In this document: piece after piece, positions 11,325 to 23,134 of the stretch
How the letters are laid out: every line of letters starts with the position of its first letter
Position numbering within the stretch: the stretch's first letter is position 1
Source of the DNA: Arachnopeziza araneosa
Taxonomy: Eukaryota > Ascomycota > Leotiomycetes > Helotiales > Arachnopezizaceae
NCBI GenBank assembly: GCA_003988855.1
Contig: QYAI01000007.1
Coordinates: forward strand, 310,001 to 374,000
DNA length: 64,000 bases
Direction: 5' to 3'
Program-made: the position numbers and the translations under genes
The notes under the pieces: model-generated
Told to the model about the DNA's origin: nothing
What the model saw: the letters and a program-made list of their open reading frames with translations, nothing else
Database searches by the model: none

Positions 11325-12197
11325 GGCAGACAAAGTCGGAGACTCCCGCCGGCGAAAGGCGCGTAATCGATCCAGGTTGGCGACACCACAGAGGGCAGAA
11401 AGATTTCAGAAAGAAGACGCTGTGGTGATGGAAGGAGCGCAGAAGGGCCTCTAAACCGTACAGAAAAAGTAATGGAAATTTCAGATGATTGTACGTCAGA
11501 AGATGAATGCTTCAAAGAGACAAAGAGTGAACTGAATAGAGCAAGGAAGGGCCAGAATTGGATTCCTAGAAAGGTTGGCTTTGGCTTTCTAATAGACATT
11601 GGATGGGGGACAAATTTGTACTTGTTCAGACCACGTGAAGTAGATGGAGTGAAGAATCGGCCGAAAGGGACAATTAGGTTTACGATAGCAAGGCAAGCTG
11701 TGGAAGAAGGGCTTCTTAGGGAATAAAAAGGAGACGACGGTGCAGAGAAGGAGGAAAGAAAGACGAGAAGGAAAGAAGAGGGAGGAAATAGTTAAACTTC
11801 TAGGACTCTACACCTAGTGTGTCCCCATCGCCGCTGCCGCAACTGGAGGAGATAGGAAGAAGAGCGAGCGGTTCCCGCTTCGGGACCATGGCCGCAAATC
11901 AACCGAGGGCGCCGCCGTCTTGACCTCATCTCACCTCGCCTCACTCCCAACTTGCACAACCGCAACCGCATCAGGGCGATATCAAGAATGGTCCCCGTTC
12001 TTCCAACCTCATCAATGCTGATAGTATGCTAACCATCAGCGGTGACGATGTGGCTGAGAGCACTTGAGGTAGGTCCCAGCTCCCGCATGTGCATCGCAGA
12101 CTAACAAATTCTTCCAAGGTTTACTTGACGGCAAGGGTACGGCCTTATTCTACCTATCCCGCCGCTCTCCCATACCAAGAAGTTTGAATAGTTACAG
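11325..12197. other. Intergenic stretch with probable 5' leader introns
   Basis: It lies between two divergent genes. Near its right end are two well-formed introns, 12069-12118 (GTAGGT, branch GACTAACA, AG) and 12137-12197 (GTACGG...TTACAG), flanking an 18-nt segment. They either form a spliced 5' UTR or add coding sequence to the gene starting at 12198. Confidence 0.45.
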
Positions 12198-12473
12198 ATG
12201 GACAGTACTAACGCATCCCAGCTCCTCGCCAGTCCCACGTTTCATCGCCTTGTTCGCCGAGTCCATAGAAAGGTTCACGAGGTGCGAAGTGGCGAGAAGC
12301 TCTACAATCCGGAGGACTTCACAAACTTGGACAGGGTCGACAGTAGGTTTTGTGGAGGTCTTCACTGGCGCTGGAATTAACATCCTGCAGAAACCAAAGT
12401 CGATGCTAAGAAATTCATGAAGTACTACATGGAAGAATTGCGGGAGCAAATTCGAGGTACACCAAAGAAATGA
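12198..12473 (+). CDS. Small conserved basic protein, unknown function
   Basis: Two exons, 12198-12342 and 12391-12473, joined across a 48-bp phase-1 intron (GTAGGT...CTGCAG), encode 75 aa. The protein is basic and helical, with the core SPTFHRLVRRVHRKVHEVR and the C-terminal stretch KKFMKYYMEELREQIRG. I have a general memory of similar small, possibly mitochondrial, proteins in other filamentous fungi, but I cannot name the family. The ATG directly follows an AG that looks like a splice acceptor. If the upstream segments 12048-12068 and 12119-12136 are coding, the protein gains 13 residues (MWLRALE plus VYLTAR), because both joins stay in phase 0. I prefer the shorter form. Confidence 0.6.
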
Positions 12474-13834
12474 GGCTACCAGGCTCAATTCAGCACACCT
12501 GAGACTCTCCACGCTCTTGTGGGATGAAGCTACACCCTTCTGCACACAAGTCTGAAATGTTTAGCTTGAAAAAGTACAGAACGAGACGAAAGCGACGTTT
12601 TAACATTCATTGTTGTAATCCTACTTCACATTATCCAAATAGTTGGATGCGATGTACAATGTGTAAGATTATCTGGCGTCGGGGCAGAGCAATAGCTACG
12701 AGGCGCCTGGGAGAGTTCAAAAACCTGCCAGGTGGTGTATCGTCAAGGACGTTTGGAGGATAGAAATATCCAACTCCTACTCTTCTTAATCCTCATCTAT
12801 CTCCACTCCCAATTCTTCAATGTTATCCAGTGCTGCATTTACTATTATATTGATTCAAACACCGGACATAAATTGGGCTCTTTCACATCCTCTCCATGTG
12901 ATTTGGCTCTCATTCAATCCGAAGATGAAAGCCTACACCCACGCTCAAACCAGATCAATAACACACCTCCATTTGTTGTTCTCCTCAGCCCGAGTGTCGA
13001 CATCTCGCACATACCTCCTTCTCCTTCAAATAACCACTGCAAATAATCCAAACGAAGAGCAATCTCAACATCTGATCTGACGATTTTCTCAAAATTGACA
13101 TGCACATCCATGAATCACAAGGAGCTCTCTCTCAACCGCTCTCTCTCCCATCAAACACCCCGTAGCCGAAACCGCAGAAGCAAAATAAAACCTATAACGT
13201 GCAGAGATGGGGATGCTGACCGCCACTGTAATCACAGACAGCGTCTGTCTTCTGGTGAGGTGAAATGAAGTGGGTGGGAAGTTGAGAGATGAGAGTCGTT
13301 ATACCAATGGAGTTTGAGCACAGGGACAACACTGTTATCGAAGTTGAATCGAAGAGATGCTGAAGGTGATATTAAATTTGGAATGATAGGTCATTGTTCT
13401 ACAATACTTGCCTAACTTACAATTGCTGTCTCAATTTAATTTTGCACATCATGCGAAGGATATTTCTCTTTAAAAAACTAATGCTTCCGAAAAAAAAAAA
13501 AAGGCCATATAAATTGTTTCTGTACGCGGGTATCGACTTAATCAAGGCAAACCCATATAATGCTGATTTCAAAAACAGAGACTCCATATACATAGAAGTA
13601 TATCTTTGCGCCTCTCCTGTTGATAATCATGCAAAATCTGGGATATCTTTCTACCTCCCATGCAAAACGCCATGCTAAAAGTATTGTAAATGACAAACCC
13701 AAATCTTTTATGCGAGGTGTATCTTCGGCGTCTGTCCTATTATTCAGTCATACCCTCCAATGGTAATACGTCTTCCACTATTTTGATCTCAAGCCCCTCC
13801 TCTGGAGGACGGCCTTTGGATCTAAAGCCTTGAT
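12474..13834. other. Intergenic stretch, no gene supported
   Basis: It is AT-rich and holds the 3' flanks of the 75-aa gene and frq. It includes a poly(A) run at about 13490-13502. In Neurospora an antisense frq transcript (qrf) starts in the equivalent place; nothing here proves or excludes one. Confidence 0.5.
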
Positions 13835-16554
13835 CTACGCGAGCATATCAACACCATTCTCTTCCACATCCTCACTCTCATCCTCCTCACTCCCACTATT
13901 ACCCTCACTCGAGACCTGATTCACTGCACTCTGCTGGGTATCCAAGTCTGTAGTCACTGTTTTCAAAGATGTGCGATTCTGATGCAAGTCTGGCACATCA
14001 AGCGAGCCACTGTCAGATTCCGAGTCAGAGTCGGAAATCGAAGAACTGGTGTCGGAGGCGTAGTAACCGAGAGGAGGGGGAAGTTGAGATGGCTGGAGCT
14101 TAAAAAATTTTGTGGACAGTATTTCGGTTTGAATCGGGCTGTCAGTTACTGAAGACTGTAACGGAGTGGAGGATGGTGAAAAGGCCTTCAAAGCAGCGAG
14201 ACGAGCAGTAATAACATCCTCGGTATCCTGATCGTGGAAAGTTTTCAACGAGGAGTGTGCAATTCTATGGCGGAATTTACGGCTATTTCGGCCTGGTGCT
14301 GAGAATTTGGAGACTTTAGATGGGGACGAGTAGCTACTATTGGTCGGTATTATTCGCACTGTCTCGACTCTTAAAGCAAAATGATCGGCAGGTTGGGTTC
14401 CTCCGAGACCGCTGGCTTCAAATTCTTGTAGAGGCTTCCAAGAACTTTTATGTTTAGGAAGCTCGTTCACGAACCAATCGTGCTCCAGCTCGCTTGTTAG
14501 TGGATCAGGCGTTTTTGAACGCATCTCGAGAAAACTTGGGCCTTTCGAGTAGTCTTTGAATGGCCGGAACGGAAATATAGAGCCGGAATCAGTGCGTGAG
14601 AAGTGAGGTGCGGTGGGCTTTTGCTCACACCCAATGGTATCTCTCGATTCGTTACCGTAGTCATCTTTCCCGACCGAAATTGCGTGCGGATTCGAGAGGC
14701 CCTCGCGATCACTCGACAGATCTATACAAAATTTGGCACCGCTGTAAAAAACAATAGGGCCTTCTTCATGTCGCCGTTTTTCTTTCGAAATTGATCGAGA
14801 CCCAGTATTCCATAGAGATTGACCAGCGGATAGCAGGTTTCCAGTGCCATCGTGTCTCTGCTCATGATCGAAAAGGGAAGCGCTCTCATCTGTTGACATC
14901 TCTCCCGAGGAAGATCGATGATGATGAAACAGAGGTTTGTAGTGGAAGTCAGTTGATTTTGATGACACGCCGGATTCAACAGAATCGTGGAATTTGAGGG
15001 AAACTGGATTAGACCTCCCAACATGAAGTTTTCTCCTTTTGCGGCTACTGAAATTGTCATCAGCACTGTCTTCGTCGTTTCTGGCGCTACTATTCCCGCT
15101 GTCGCTGCTGAACTGCGTCCCTCTGCACCCCCCTCTCCAACGAATTCGCTTTCCATCCGCAGATAATTGGAATTTCTGGCTAACTTCTGATACTGCTGTT
15201 CGTACAAAGTCGGGAGTAACATTCATGATGTGCAATTGAGCCATATTGATCAGTAGATTCAAGTAAATCCATCCTTCCACATTGGCTGCCGAATCAGTCG
15301 AATCCTCGCTTGTAAGTTCGGGAGTTGATAGACCTAAATGTCTAATATATTCAACGTTCTCCGCCGGAATCTGTGCTCTATCTGGGTCTAAGTCTAAGGG
15401 TCTTGTTGGCCTCTGTTGTGGTGAAGAGCGACTGGGAGAACTTTCATTTGATGAGTCGGAAGTGCCCTGATACGTTTGAGTTTCTGTACTCAATTCCGTA
15501 GGCAAGTTCCCCAGTCTCGAATCATCGACATCCAGTTTGAGAGGGAGGATGTATGCTTCTCGATGCCCTTCCAGTAGGGTAGCAGAGTTATTTGCCATTT
15601 GATCTGCTCTTGCAGCGGACTTGGATACCTCTTGTTGCTGTGCATGTTGACTGTCTTCAACAATTACACCGTGCTTGCCCACAAAAAGTTGTTCTAAACG
15701 TTGCACCACAATTTTTTTTTTCTGTCTCTCCGTTAACAATGGTGAGTGTTTTGGTAGCAAGCCTCTAGGGATATTATAGAGGTAGTTCTGAACGTTCTGT
15801 TCGTTCTCAGTTTGTGTCTGTGGTGAACGTTTCTGTTCAAGACGTCCTTGATTTAACATAGAACTGGAATTCTGGCCAGAGTTTGACATGGAAGTATAAC
15901 CAGAGTCGACGAGGCGTGAATTCGAAGCTGCCGTGGAGACAGGATGTTTAGACCCCGACGCGAATCCATGGAGAAGGTGAGGATTTCCTACGGCACCACC
16001 TGGTGATACTTTGGACTTGTTATCATCTGTAGACTTGTCCAAACTCGAAGCAAATGCCCGTAAAGTATTCTCCAACTCTATTCGTTTTCGAGAGGGCAGC
16101 GCATGTATCTTCACTTCAAACAATTTTTCCTTGTCAAGGTGTGTGTTACTGAATTTCTCATAGCGCCGCAACCTTTCCTTCAACCTTTTGTTTTCAATTG
16201 TCAAATCGTCTATCACGCTCCGAAACTCGTCCACACTGCTACCGTTGGTTGCCGTGTGCAAAAGAGTCGACCTCTGCGCCGAGTAGTAGGCATCCTTTCG
16301 AGCTGGGGTATCAATTGAAGACTTGGAAGAATTGTGTGGCAAGAAGTAGGAGGATTCATCTGGGTAGATTGTCAGTAACTAGGCTCCGGGTATGTAGGCT
16401 AATCTGGCTTGGATGGCTTACTGTCTTGATACTCGAATGGCGCGACTTGCGGGTGCTTGTTAGAGGACTCAAACCACTTCAGCGCATTCAAGCCTGAACC
16501 TTCGGAATGCTGAGGGACATGCTGCGACTGTATTTCCTTGGAGGCACCGAGCAT
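13835..16554 (-). CDS. frq: Frequency clock protein FRQ
   Basis: Two exons, 16554-16422 and 16359-13835, with a 62-bp phase-1 intron, encode 885 aa. Recognised FRQ features are the N-terminal coiled coil around residues 87-114 (FRSVIDDLTIENKRLKERLR) followed by EKLFEVKIHALPSRKR, and the central block DRAQIPAENVEYIRHLGL. The strongly conserved WIYLNLLINMAQLHIMN (about 407-423) and KFQLSADGKRIRWRGG come next. There is also a basic RKRRKL cluster likely to be nuclear-import signal, Ser/Pro-rich PEST-like regions and an acidic C-terminus. FRQ is the negative element of the fungal circadian loop: with FRH and CK1 it inhibits the White Collar complex that activates frq. It is somewhat shorter than Neurospora FRQ (about 990 aa). 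No second in-frame Met lies within 140 residues after the first ATG, so a short-FRQ start like that of Neurospora is not evident. Confidence 0.95.
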
Positions 16555-17842
16555 AGTGTGTTACAGAAGCCGCTCAAAAACGTCAACCATTGGCAAGCAT
16601 GATAGATGAATCTATAGCAAAGATGAGTGCTTCAGGAGGGATTGCCGTTTGGATTGAGAGGACTGGCAGATGAGAGCAGAGCAGATTTAAACGAGCGAAA
16701 ATGGAAGAGAGGGAGGAAGACAAACGCGAGACGGAGTCAAGGGAAGCAGACAAGACCAAAGGGAAACACATGGAAGGAGCGGTTTGGGCTCGGGCTTGGG
16801 ATTTGGCCTTGGATCGAGAATCGCGAGAGGAATCTGAGAAAAAAGGGGATGAGATTGTAGCGGAAAGAAAAGAAGCGACGACGTTGCGAGCGCAGCGACT
16901 CTTTCTCTTCTGGAGGCTGCATCGAAAATGGCAATTCTGAGGCCAAAATCTCGATCGCCACGGCCGACAGGGGCTGCAGAGATCGAGACCCAGATCCAGC
17001 AGCGTCGATCGTTGTCTTTCCTTTCCCTTTCCTCTCTCTCTCTCTCCCTCTCCCTCTCCCTCTCCCTCCCCGTTTCTTTCTCCCTTCCCTTCCCTCCCCT
17101 CTACTAATCACCATCATCCATGTTGTTGTCTCCTCGACCATCGACTCTTCCCTCATCCTCAACTTGCCGTGCGTGCTCATGCTAACGATGACAGAGAGAC
17201 TCGAGGACTACGGCAGCGACGAAGCACCTCCGTCATCCTTGATACGCTTCACCACCAAGCACCGTCCCATCCCGATCACAAGCACAACTTCAAACTTCAC
17301 CCGATGCATCTTCTCTACGGCTGGTGGGGAGGGCGGGAAGCATGGCAACCACACCGTCGTGCCAGACACATCAGCCCATGCAATTCCCAGGTTGCTTGCC
17401 TTTCGGACTTTAGATCTCGATTGCTTTCGATGCACGTGCTTCGTATTCCCGTGGGGACCAGGGGAGGAGGAATCCCTCTCCTCCATAGACTCGTGCTGCC
17501 GCTCTCCCGTCTGCCTGGATGGTTCATTCACGCCACACATACGTGTCCAGGAAACCAGAACGTCCCGAGTCCCGAGTCCCGAGTATATCTTTCTAAACTC
17601 GACCTCTTCAAATGAGTAATAGATAAGGTTAGTAACATGAAAGGCTGCTCGGAATGATATCTACCACTCTATCGATATGCACAAATCACCTTGAAAATAC
17701 CCTTAGAATAGAAACCACTCTTGCAAATCATTGAAGTTTAGTCGATGGCAGTTTATCCAAGCTGTAATTGAACGATAGGAATAAACCACCCCAATCAAAT
17801 TGATTCATCTCGCGAAGTGCTTTTCTAATTCTCACGCTCCAT
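16555..17842 (-). promoter_or_regulatory. frq upstream region / probable long 5' leader
   Basis: This 1.29 kb separates the frq ATG from the carrier gene, also minus-strand. It contains GATCGA or its complement at 16812-16817, 16951-16956, 16981-16986 and 17005-17010. A long pyrimidine tract at about 17017-17101 reads as GA-rich on the frq strand. Several mutually overlapping frames exist at 17164-17619 but none looks coding. Neurospora frq likewise has a kilobase-scale leader with light-response elements upstream. Confidence 0.5.
16951..17010 (-). promoter_or_regulatory. Cluster of GATCGA sites, candidate White Collar / light-response element
   Basis: Three GATCGA hexamers (16951-16956 and 17005-17010 as TCGATC, 16981-16986 direct) fall within 60 bp, about 400-460 bp upstream of the frq ATG. 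GATCGA-like sites are the reported White Collar complex target in Neurospora. Function here is inferred. Confidence 0.45.
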
Positions 17843-18950
17843 CTAACTAATTGCCCTCATGGTCATTTCGACCACCGCAAATGTACCCGCACTCACAGGC
17901 ATAGCTCTCAATAGTGTGGGTCCAATCCCCTTCCAAAAGCCTCTGAGACCTTCACTCCTGAAAGTTTGCCTAAAGCAGTCATTCATGCCCTTGAAGCGCA
18001 TATTCTCCCCAAACCCATCACTCTGCATCTTGCTCTTCACCACATCCAACGGATAACTAGCCAACCACAACGCCTCTCCAGCAAGACCTCCATAAAATGC
18101 TATCTTGTAACTGGGGATCGTCTTCCTATCGATCTGATTCCGAGCCGCATCGGCATTCATCATGTACTCGAATGCTAGAAACCACACACCGTACGCTTGA
18201 GCTTCTCGTAGGATCGTCACGGCTTCACCACGGTAGAGTCCTTTGAGAACACCTTCGTGCGCAGATAGCTTGCGCACGCAGTCCAGAGGCCCACTGTACA
18301 GCCTATTTGCACCATGGGGCTGCGTTTGTAATCGAATTCTCACGTGCTCGATCGGTCCTGAAATAACGGAGTTGGCCACTCCCGCAAAAGCTCCAGCAGC
18401 ATAGTATTGTCCGTAGGAAAGGCCGGGGGAAGATGGGTTCTTGCTTAGGTTATAGGTCTCGAAGCGGCGGCGGGCTTCGTGGAAGGCGCCGAATTGAACG
18501 GAGACACAGGCACCAATTCCAATGAGAGGTGTGAGAGTGCCTTTGTAGAAGGCGAGGGGGCCTTCGGTGCGGTAGATGGTTTGAGCTGCTACTAGGGCAT
18601 TGGGGTACTGGGTGGTGGTTTGGAGGCGGACTTTTACAATATCGAAGGGTTGGCCTGGGAAGGGTTAGTAAAGATGGTCCTGCAAAGTGAAGAAAAAAGT
18701 TGCGGTAAAAACCAAAATGACAGTCCTTGAACCGGGTATTTTCAATATAAATATAACAAAAGGGTTCAACCTCCCTCTCTTGATGCACGTGATATCCAAA
18801 TGGAAATAGGAAACTGTGAGGAATGAAGCAGAGCGAAGCCCAGAACTCACCCAAGAGCACCTGAGCGATTCCACCGGCGGCTCCAGCAAACAGATCCTTC
18901 AACGTTCTCACCACGCCTCCCTCCTCCAGTTCCGCAGCAGCATCACCCAT
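17843..18950 (-). CDS. Mitochondrial carrier family protein, YMC1/YMC2-like
   Basis: Two exons, 18950-18851 and 18654-17843, with a 196-bp phase-1 intron, encode 303 aa. The three carrier repeats are all visible through their Px[D/E]xx[K/R] motifs: PFDIVKVRLQ, PIEHVRIRLQ and PLDVVKSKMQ. The GTLTPLIGIGACVSVQFG block is characteristic of the YMC group; CRC1/carnitine carriers are the alternative assignment. It is predicted to span the inner mitochondrial membrane six times and exchange small metabolites, perhaps amino acids or their derivatives; the substrate cannot be read from the sequence. The ATG at 18950 is used; a possible upstream TTG in the same frame is ignored. Confidence 0.9.
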
Positions 18951-19675
18951 CCTCAACTTCCACGGCTCTCCACTCTTGATTGGTTGATTACTCTTCCTGC
19001 GATGTTAACAAGACTTCCAGCAATTGAAAGCTTCTTCAAGCAGATGCAGGATGAGGAGCTGCACGAGTCTGGTACCAGAATCCAAAACAGAGAGTAGAGA
19101 GTCGAAGAGTTGCACGGGGATTGGTCGATACCGCCTCTTTCAAATCGACTCGAAAGCGAGGCCGGAATGATGTGCTTGGCTGCTGAGTCAGCTCGGCGAT
19201 TTTGATGTGTGGATATGGGAAGGTCGATTCGCTTGGAATAGTGACGAGTTATTTTTACTTATTTATTTATTATGATTATTATTATTTTTATTATGATTAT
19301 TGTGCTTCTTCACAAATCCAGGCGCACACTTGATGATCAATAGAGTTGTGTTGGAATCATGCTACTAGAAGGTATGATGATTGGTTCTTCCCCCTTGGAG
19401 GCGTGCGCGGTTAAGCGAGCACCAAAGTCGGCCAGCCCGATCCCCGAGCTCGTGATGAGCCAGTGTCATTCGCCTCGACCTTTTCAGCTGCCCAGACTCC
19501 GCCTCAGTCAAACACCTTCTTCTACCTTCTTCTGCCCTCCGTCCAGCCTCCCATCCTCTCACCTACATAAATCTCATCCATCTTATCGACGAAGACCCGT
19601 CATCAATCTTAGGGGTCCCCACACTCGAGCAACCCCACCAACTTCATAACCACCCCGCCAACCTTCTCCGTCAGC
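18951..19675. promoter_or_regulatory. Divergent spacer with AT microsatellite
   Basis: It separates the carrier gene from the gene starting at 19676. Positions 19250-19305 are almost pure A/T with TTA/TTTA units, and a 15-bp direct repeat (TTTATTATGATTATT) recurs about 21 bp apart. No coding frame is supported. Confidence 0.5.
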
Positions 19676-20338
19676 ATGGTTATCTTTGGAGGGCTTGAAG
19701 TCGTAGCTGCAGGCTACCTAATCCACAAACACAACCAGAACAAGAAAGAAAAGCAGAGGATTGAGGACGAGGCTGCAGCTTTAGAAGAGCAGCAATATCG
19801 TATCTTCCCTAACGATGGTCGCCACTCGAACTCGGGCAGGCATCGTCGGTCACACAGTCGCGACCGGCACGACGGACGCGATGGACATCACCGGAGGCGA
19901 CACTCTGCAGATGCGAAGTACAGACGTGAGGATACAAGACCAGTAATGTCTGGCGCAACGTCTGCTCCTGCTCCAGTACCTATGCAGATGCCGCCACCAC
20001 CGGTTCAACCACCTCCATACAGCGCTGCTGTTCCACCCATGGCTGCGCAACAAGCCCCGCCGCAAGATATCAAGTATGGATGGACTGACAATGAATCTGC
20101 CGCCCCTTCATCATCTCAACAACCAGATGGTCTGTATCCACCAACCGGATGGCCCGCAGACTGGACACAACCGGCAAGCACGGGCGCGAGCTCGCAGCCA
20201 CCGAAGCAACAAAGAAGGCGGAGAGATCATTCACGAGGCCGTTCCGAGCCCCGAGCATCAAGTGCGAGTCCGCACGTCAGGTTCGCCGAGTCGAGTGTAT
20301 CTCCCCCGCCCTCGTACCGATCTAGACGACGAGAGTAA
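19676..20338 (+). CDS. Low-complexity His/Arg- and Pro-rich protein, unknown function
   Basis: A single exon encodes 220 aa. A short hydrophobic N-terminus (VIFGGLEVVAAGYLI) could be a membrane anchor. It is followed by a charged helix (KKEKQRIEDEAAALEEQQ), an Arg/His/Asp-rich tract (residues about 48-85), a proline-rich tract with PPPPVQPPPYS (a PPxY-like WW-binding motif), and an Arg/Ser tail. Several overlapping frames exist because of the base composition, but only this one starts in a good ATG context and runs through without interruption. The proline-rich core could bind WW or SH3 domains. I do not recognise a named family. Confidence 0.65.
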   Translation: MVIFGGLEVVAAGYLIHKHNQNKKEKQRIEDEAAALEEQQYRIFPNDGRHSNSGRHRRSHSRDRHDGRDGHHRRRHSADAKYRREDTRPVMSGATSAPAPVPMQMPPPPVQPPPYSAAVPPMAAQQAPPQDIKYGWTDNESAAPSSSQQPDGLYPPTGWPADWTQPASTGASSQPPKQQRRRRDHSRGRSEPRASSASPHVRFAESSVSPPPSYRSRRRE

Positions 20339-21245
20339 CTAGACGTTGGGAATGAGCTGGATGCTGGCATCCTGTCTGGAGGTTACAGAAAATGATAGAA
20401 ATGCGATTGGGAAATGGATTTGATTTAGCGGGAGTTTGAGGTTCGAAGGTCCGATATGGAATAGCGATGGAGTCATGATACCAGTCGTCCTTTTGCAGGT
20501 GATGAATAGCTTAGAACACGAAATTAGAAATAAGACATAAGAAAGCTTCAGCCCAAGCGAACATGCGAGAATCCAATCTTCTAGGCGATGCAAATGAAAG
20601 AGGTAGGCAAGAGGTCTGACTGAACAGTTAACTTCCTATTCAAGGAAGTCGAGAAGTATTTTGTCTCTTTGTCCAAAGGGTTCATCCCATCTTCAGCGGA
20701 CCTGAAGCGGCTCTTTCCTTGGCAGCTTCCTTTCCCGTGCGCTTCGGCGTTGCCACTGGCCCCAGGCATGTCGGCCGCCTCAGGGCTTCGGTAATCAGAA
20801 AGGAGCAGGTCACGAAGATCGCCCAGACGTCAACATCCGACACGACGCGATGCAACTTCTTCTCTCGGGCTGCCCTCACGCCTCACGCCTTCGCCCAAGC
20901 TTCCACTGTCTTCTTTGTTTCCAGTGGGGAATGAGCGCGCTGGTCCATGAAGCTGACTCGCTCCCATCCACGCGCTGATCTACCCGCTTCGGGCAGGTCT
21001 CCATCATGCTTGCACTCCGGACCTGGGTCAACAGCCTCATAGACCACCGGTGCTGGGCATGATGAAATTGCGGACGAGGAGCTTGGATGTACGGATCCTT
21101 GCTGACAGCAGAGAGACGGATCGGCGGGGACGCGGGAAACTTTTTAATCAAATTATATAAAGATGCCAATGCCCAGGAAAGTTGCGAGGCACTCTTGTTT
21201 CGTGAGGTTTCTCTCTCCCTTCTGCTCGATCAATCGCCTGTCAAA
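20339..21245. other. Intergenic stretch upstream of the sedolisin gene
   Basis: It holds the 3' flank of the 220-aa gene and the sedolisin promoter. TATATAA-like sequence occurs about 90 bp before the sedolisin ATG (around 21155). The overlapping small frames show no recognisable product. Confidence 0.5.
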
Positions 21246-23134
21246 ATGAGAGGCTTCTCTACTCTTCTTTCTGTAGCAGTTGCTGCTCACGCTGTCGTTG
21301 CGAAGCCAGTCCATGTGCGCTCTGAGTATACTGTCAAGGAAACTCACGCAATCCCAAAAAGATGGGTCGAGACTGGAGAGGCACCTAAAGACCACAAGCT
21401 TCATCTTCAAATCGGACTGAAACAGGGCAATTTCGCTGAATTGGAGAAACATTTGTATGAGGGTATGCAGTTCCTTAACTTCCTTCGAGTCTGTGGCTTT
21501 CTAACCACCATATAGTATCGGACCCTGAGCATGCGCGATATGGACAGCATCTCAGCGCCGAAGAGGTCCATGATCTAGTCAAGCCTTCCGAAGAGACTCT
21601 AGACCTTGTCCACGAATGGCTGCTCGCCAACGATGTTCGCCTGTTCGACTACAGTCCTTCGAAGGATTGGGTCAACATCTACATCGACGTCGAGTCAGCA
21701 GAACGCTTACTGGACACCAAATACTCCGTCTATAAGCACGAAGACGGCTCGGAGCTGGTCCGAACCTCAGAATGGTCTTTGCCCCGTCACTTACATGGGA
21801 TGATTGATACAATTCAGCCGACAACATCGTTCCTGAGGACTGTGCCACAAAGCACGGATTATAAGCAATTTGCAACACCATGGACACCTCCAGGATACAA
21901 ACCACCTACCAACGCGACCATTTCCAAAGTCTGCCAATTCTTCCCCGTGACAATTGAGTGTTTTAGAACTCTCTACGGTACCATTGACTACACTCCAAAA
22001 GTTCCTGGCCTCAGCAAGATTGCTTTTAACAATTATCTGGGCGAGGAACCATCTCGTGATTCGATTTCTCTCTTTTTGAAGAAGTATCGCCCAGAATCCG
22101 CTGCATCTGCCTACACCTTCAAGTCGATTGAGATCGCTGGGGGACCAGCTGCTGGAAATGAGCTCAATGAAACCCAACTTGAAAACGCTATTGGTGAAGA
22201 GGCAAATCTCGACGCGGAGACAATCTTAGGAATGACCTGGCCATTGCCCGTCACCTCCTTTTCTACTGGTGGCAGCCCACCATTCATTCCCGACTCCAAC
22301 ACCCCCACAGATACCAACGAGCCCTACCTCACCTGGGTGAACTACGTTCTCGGACAAAGAGATCTCCCGCAAGTCATCTCCAGCTCTTATGGTGATGACG
22401 AGCAGACCATCCCACCATCATATGCCGCAAGAGTCTGCCAATCCTTCGCCCAACTCGGCGCTCGTGGTATAACGCTTTTTATTTCCGCAGGTGATGACGG
22501 TCTTGGAGGCGAAACTGCCGACGACTGCCTCACGCTTCAGAACACTACTGCTTTTATCCCCGAATTCCCAGCAAGTTGCCCATATGTCACAACGGTAGGC
22601 GCACTTCAAGAATTCGAGCCTCAAGTTGCCGCCTGGCGTCCTGACGGTCCCGGCCCTGACAACCGCACTCACTCATTCTACGCCGGAGGATCTGGTTTCT
22701 CAAACTACTTCCCTCGACCAAAATACCAAGATGGTACCGTTGACACATACGTCAAGAGCATCAACGGTCTCTACGATGGTTTATATAACAAAACTGGCCG
22801 AGGCTATCCCGACATCTCAGCACAAGGCCTCTACTTTGCCTTTGTCTGGAACAACACTTTTTCCTCCATCTCAGGAACATCAGCTTCCTGCCCCCTCGCT
22901 GCATCTGTCATCTCACTCGTCAACGACGCTTTACTCGCTGAAGGGAAACCCACCCTTGGGTTCTTGAACCCGTGGTTGTATTCCAAGGGGTACAAGGGCT
23001 TCACTGATATTCTGGGAGGTAAGGCGGATTCTTGTGGTGTGGCTGGATTCCCGATTACGAAGGGATGGGATCCAGTTACCGGGTTTGGATCCCCTGTCTT
23101 TCCCGAGCTAGTGAGCTTGGCAAAGGATTGTTAG
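21246..23134 (+). CDS. Sedolisin / tripeptidyl-peptidase (peptidase family S53), secreted
   Basis: Two exons, 21246-21462 and 21516-23134, with a 53-bp phase-1 intron, encode 611 aa. The N-terminus is a signal peptide (MRGFSTLLSVAVAAHAVVA). The S53 pro-domain follows, with HARYGQHLSAEEV, and then the catalytic domain. The expected S53 residues are in place: Glu about 301 and Asp about 305 (EEANLD), oxyanion Asp about 399 (SAGDDG) and nucleophile Ser about 528 in SGTSASCP. A C-terminal FTDILGG segment fits the calcium site. Such enzymes remove tripeptides from protein N-termini at acid pH outside the cell and help the fungus use protein as nitrogen source. The length is typical of Aspergillus SedB-D. 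Confidence 0.95.

Noticed and set aside
14722..15222. 166-codon frame inside frq on the same strand
   Set aside because: It is a shifted frame of the FRQ coding exon, whose own frame carries the conserved FRQ blocks.
17164..17619. Overlapping open frames of about 110-150 codons on both strands
   Set aside because: They exist in three frames at once in GC-balanced DNA, have no shared motif or splice logic, and fall in the expected frq leader region.
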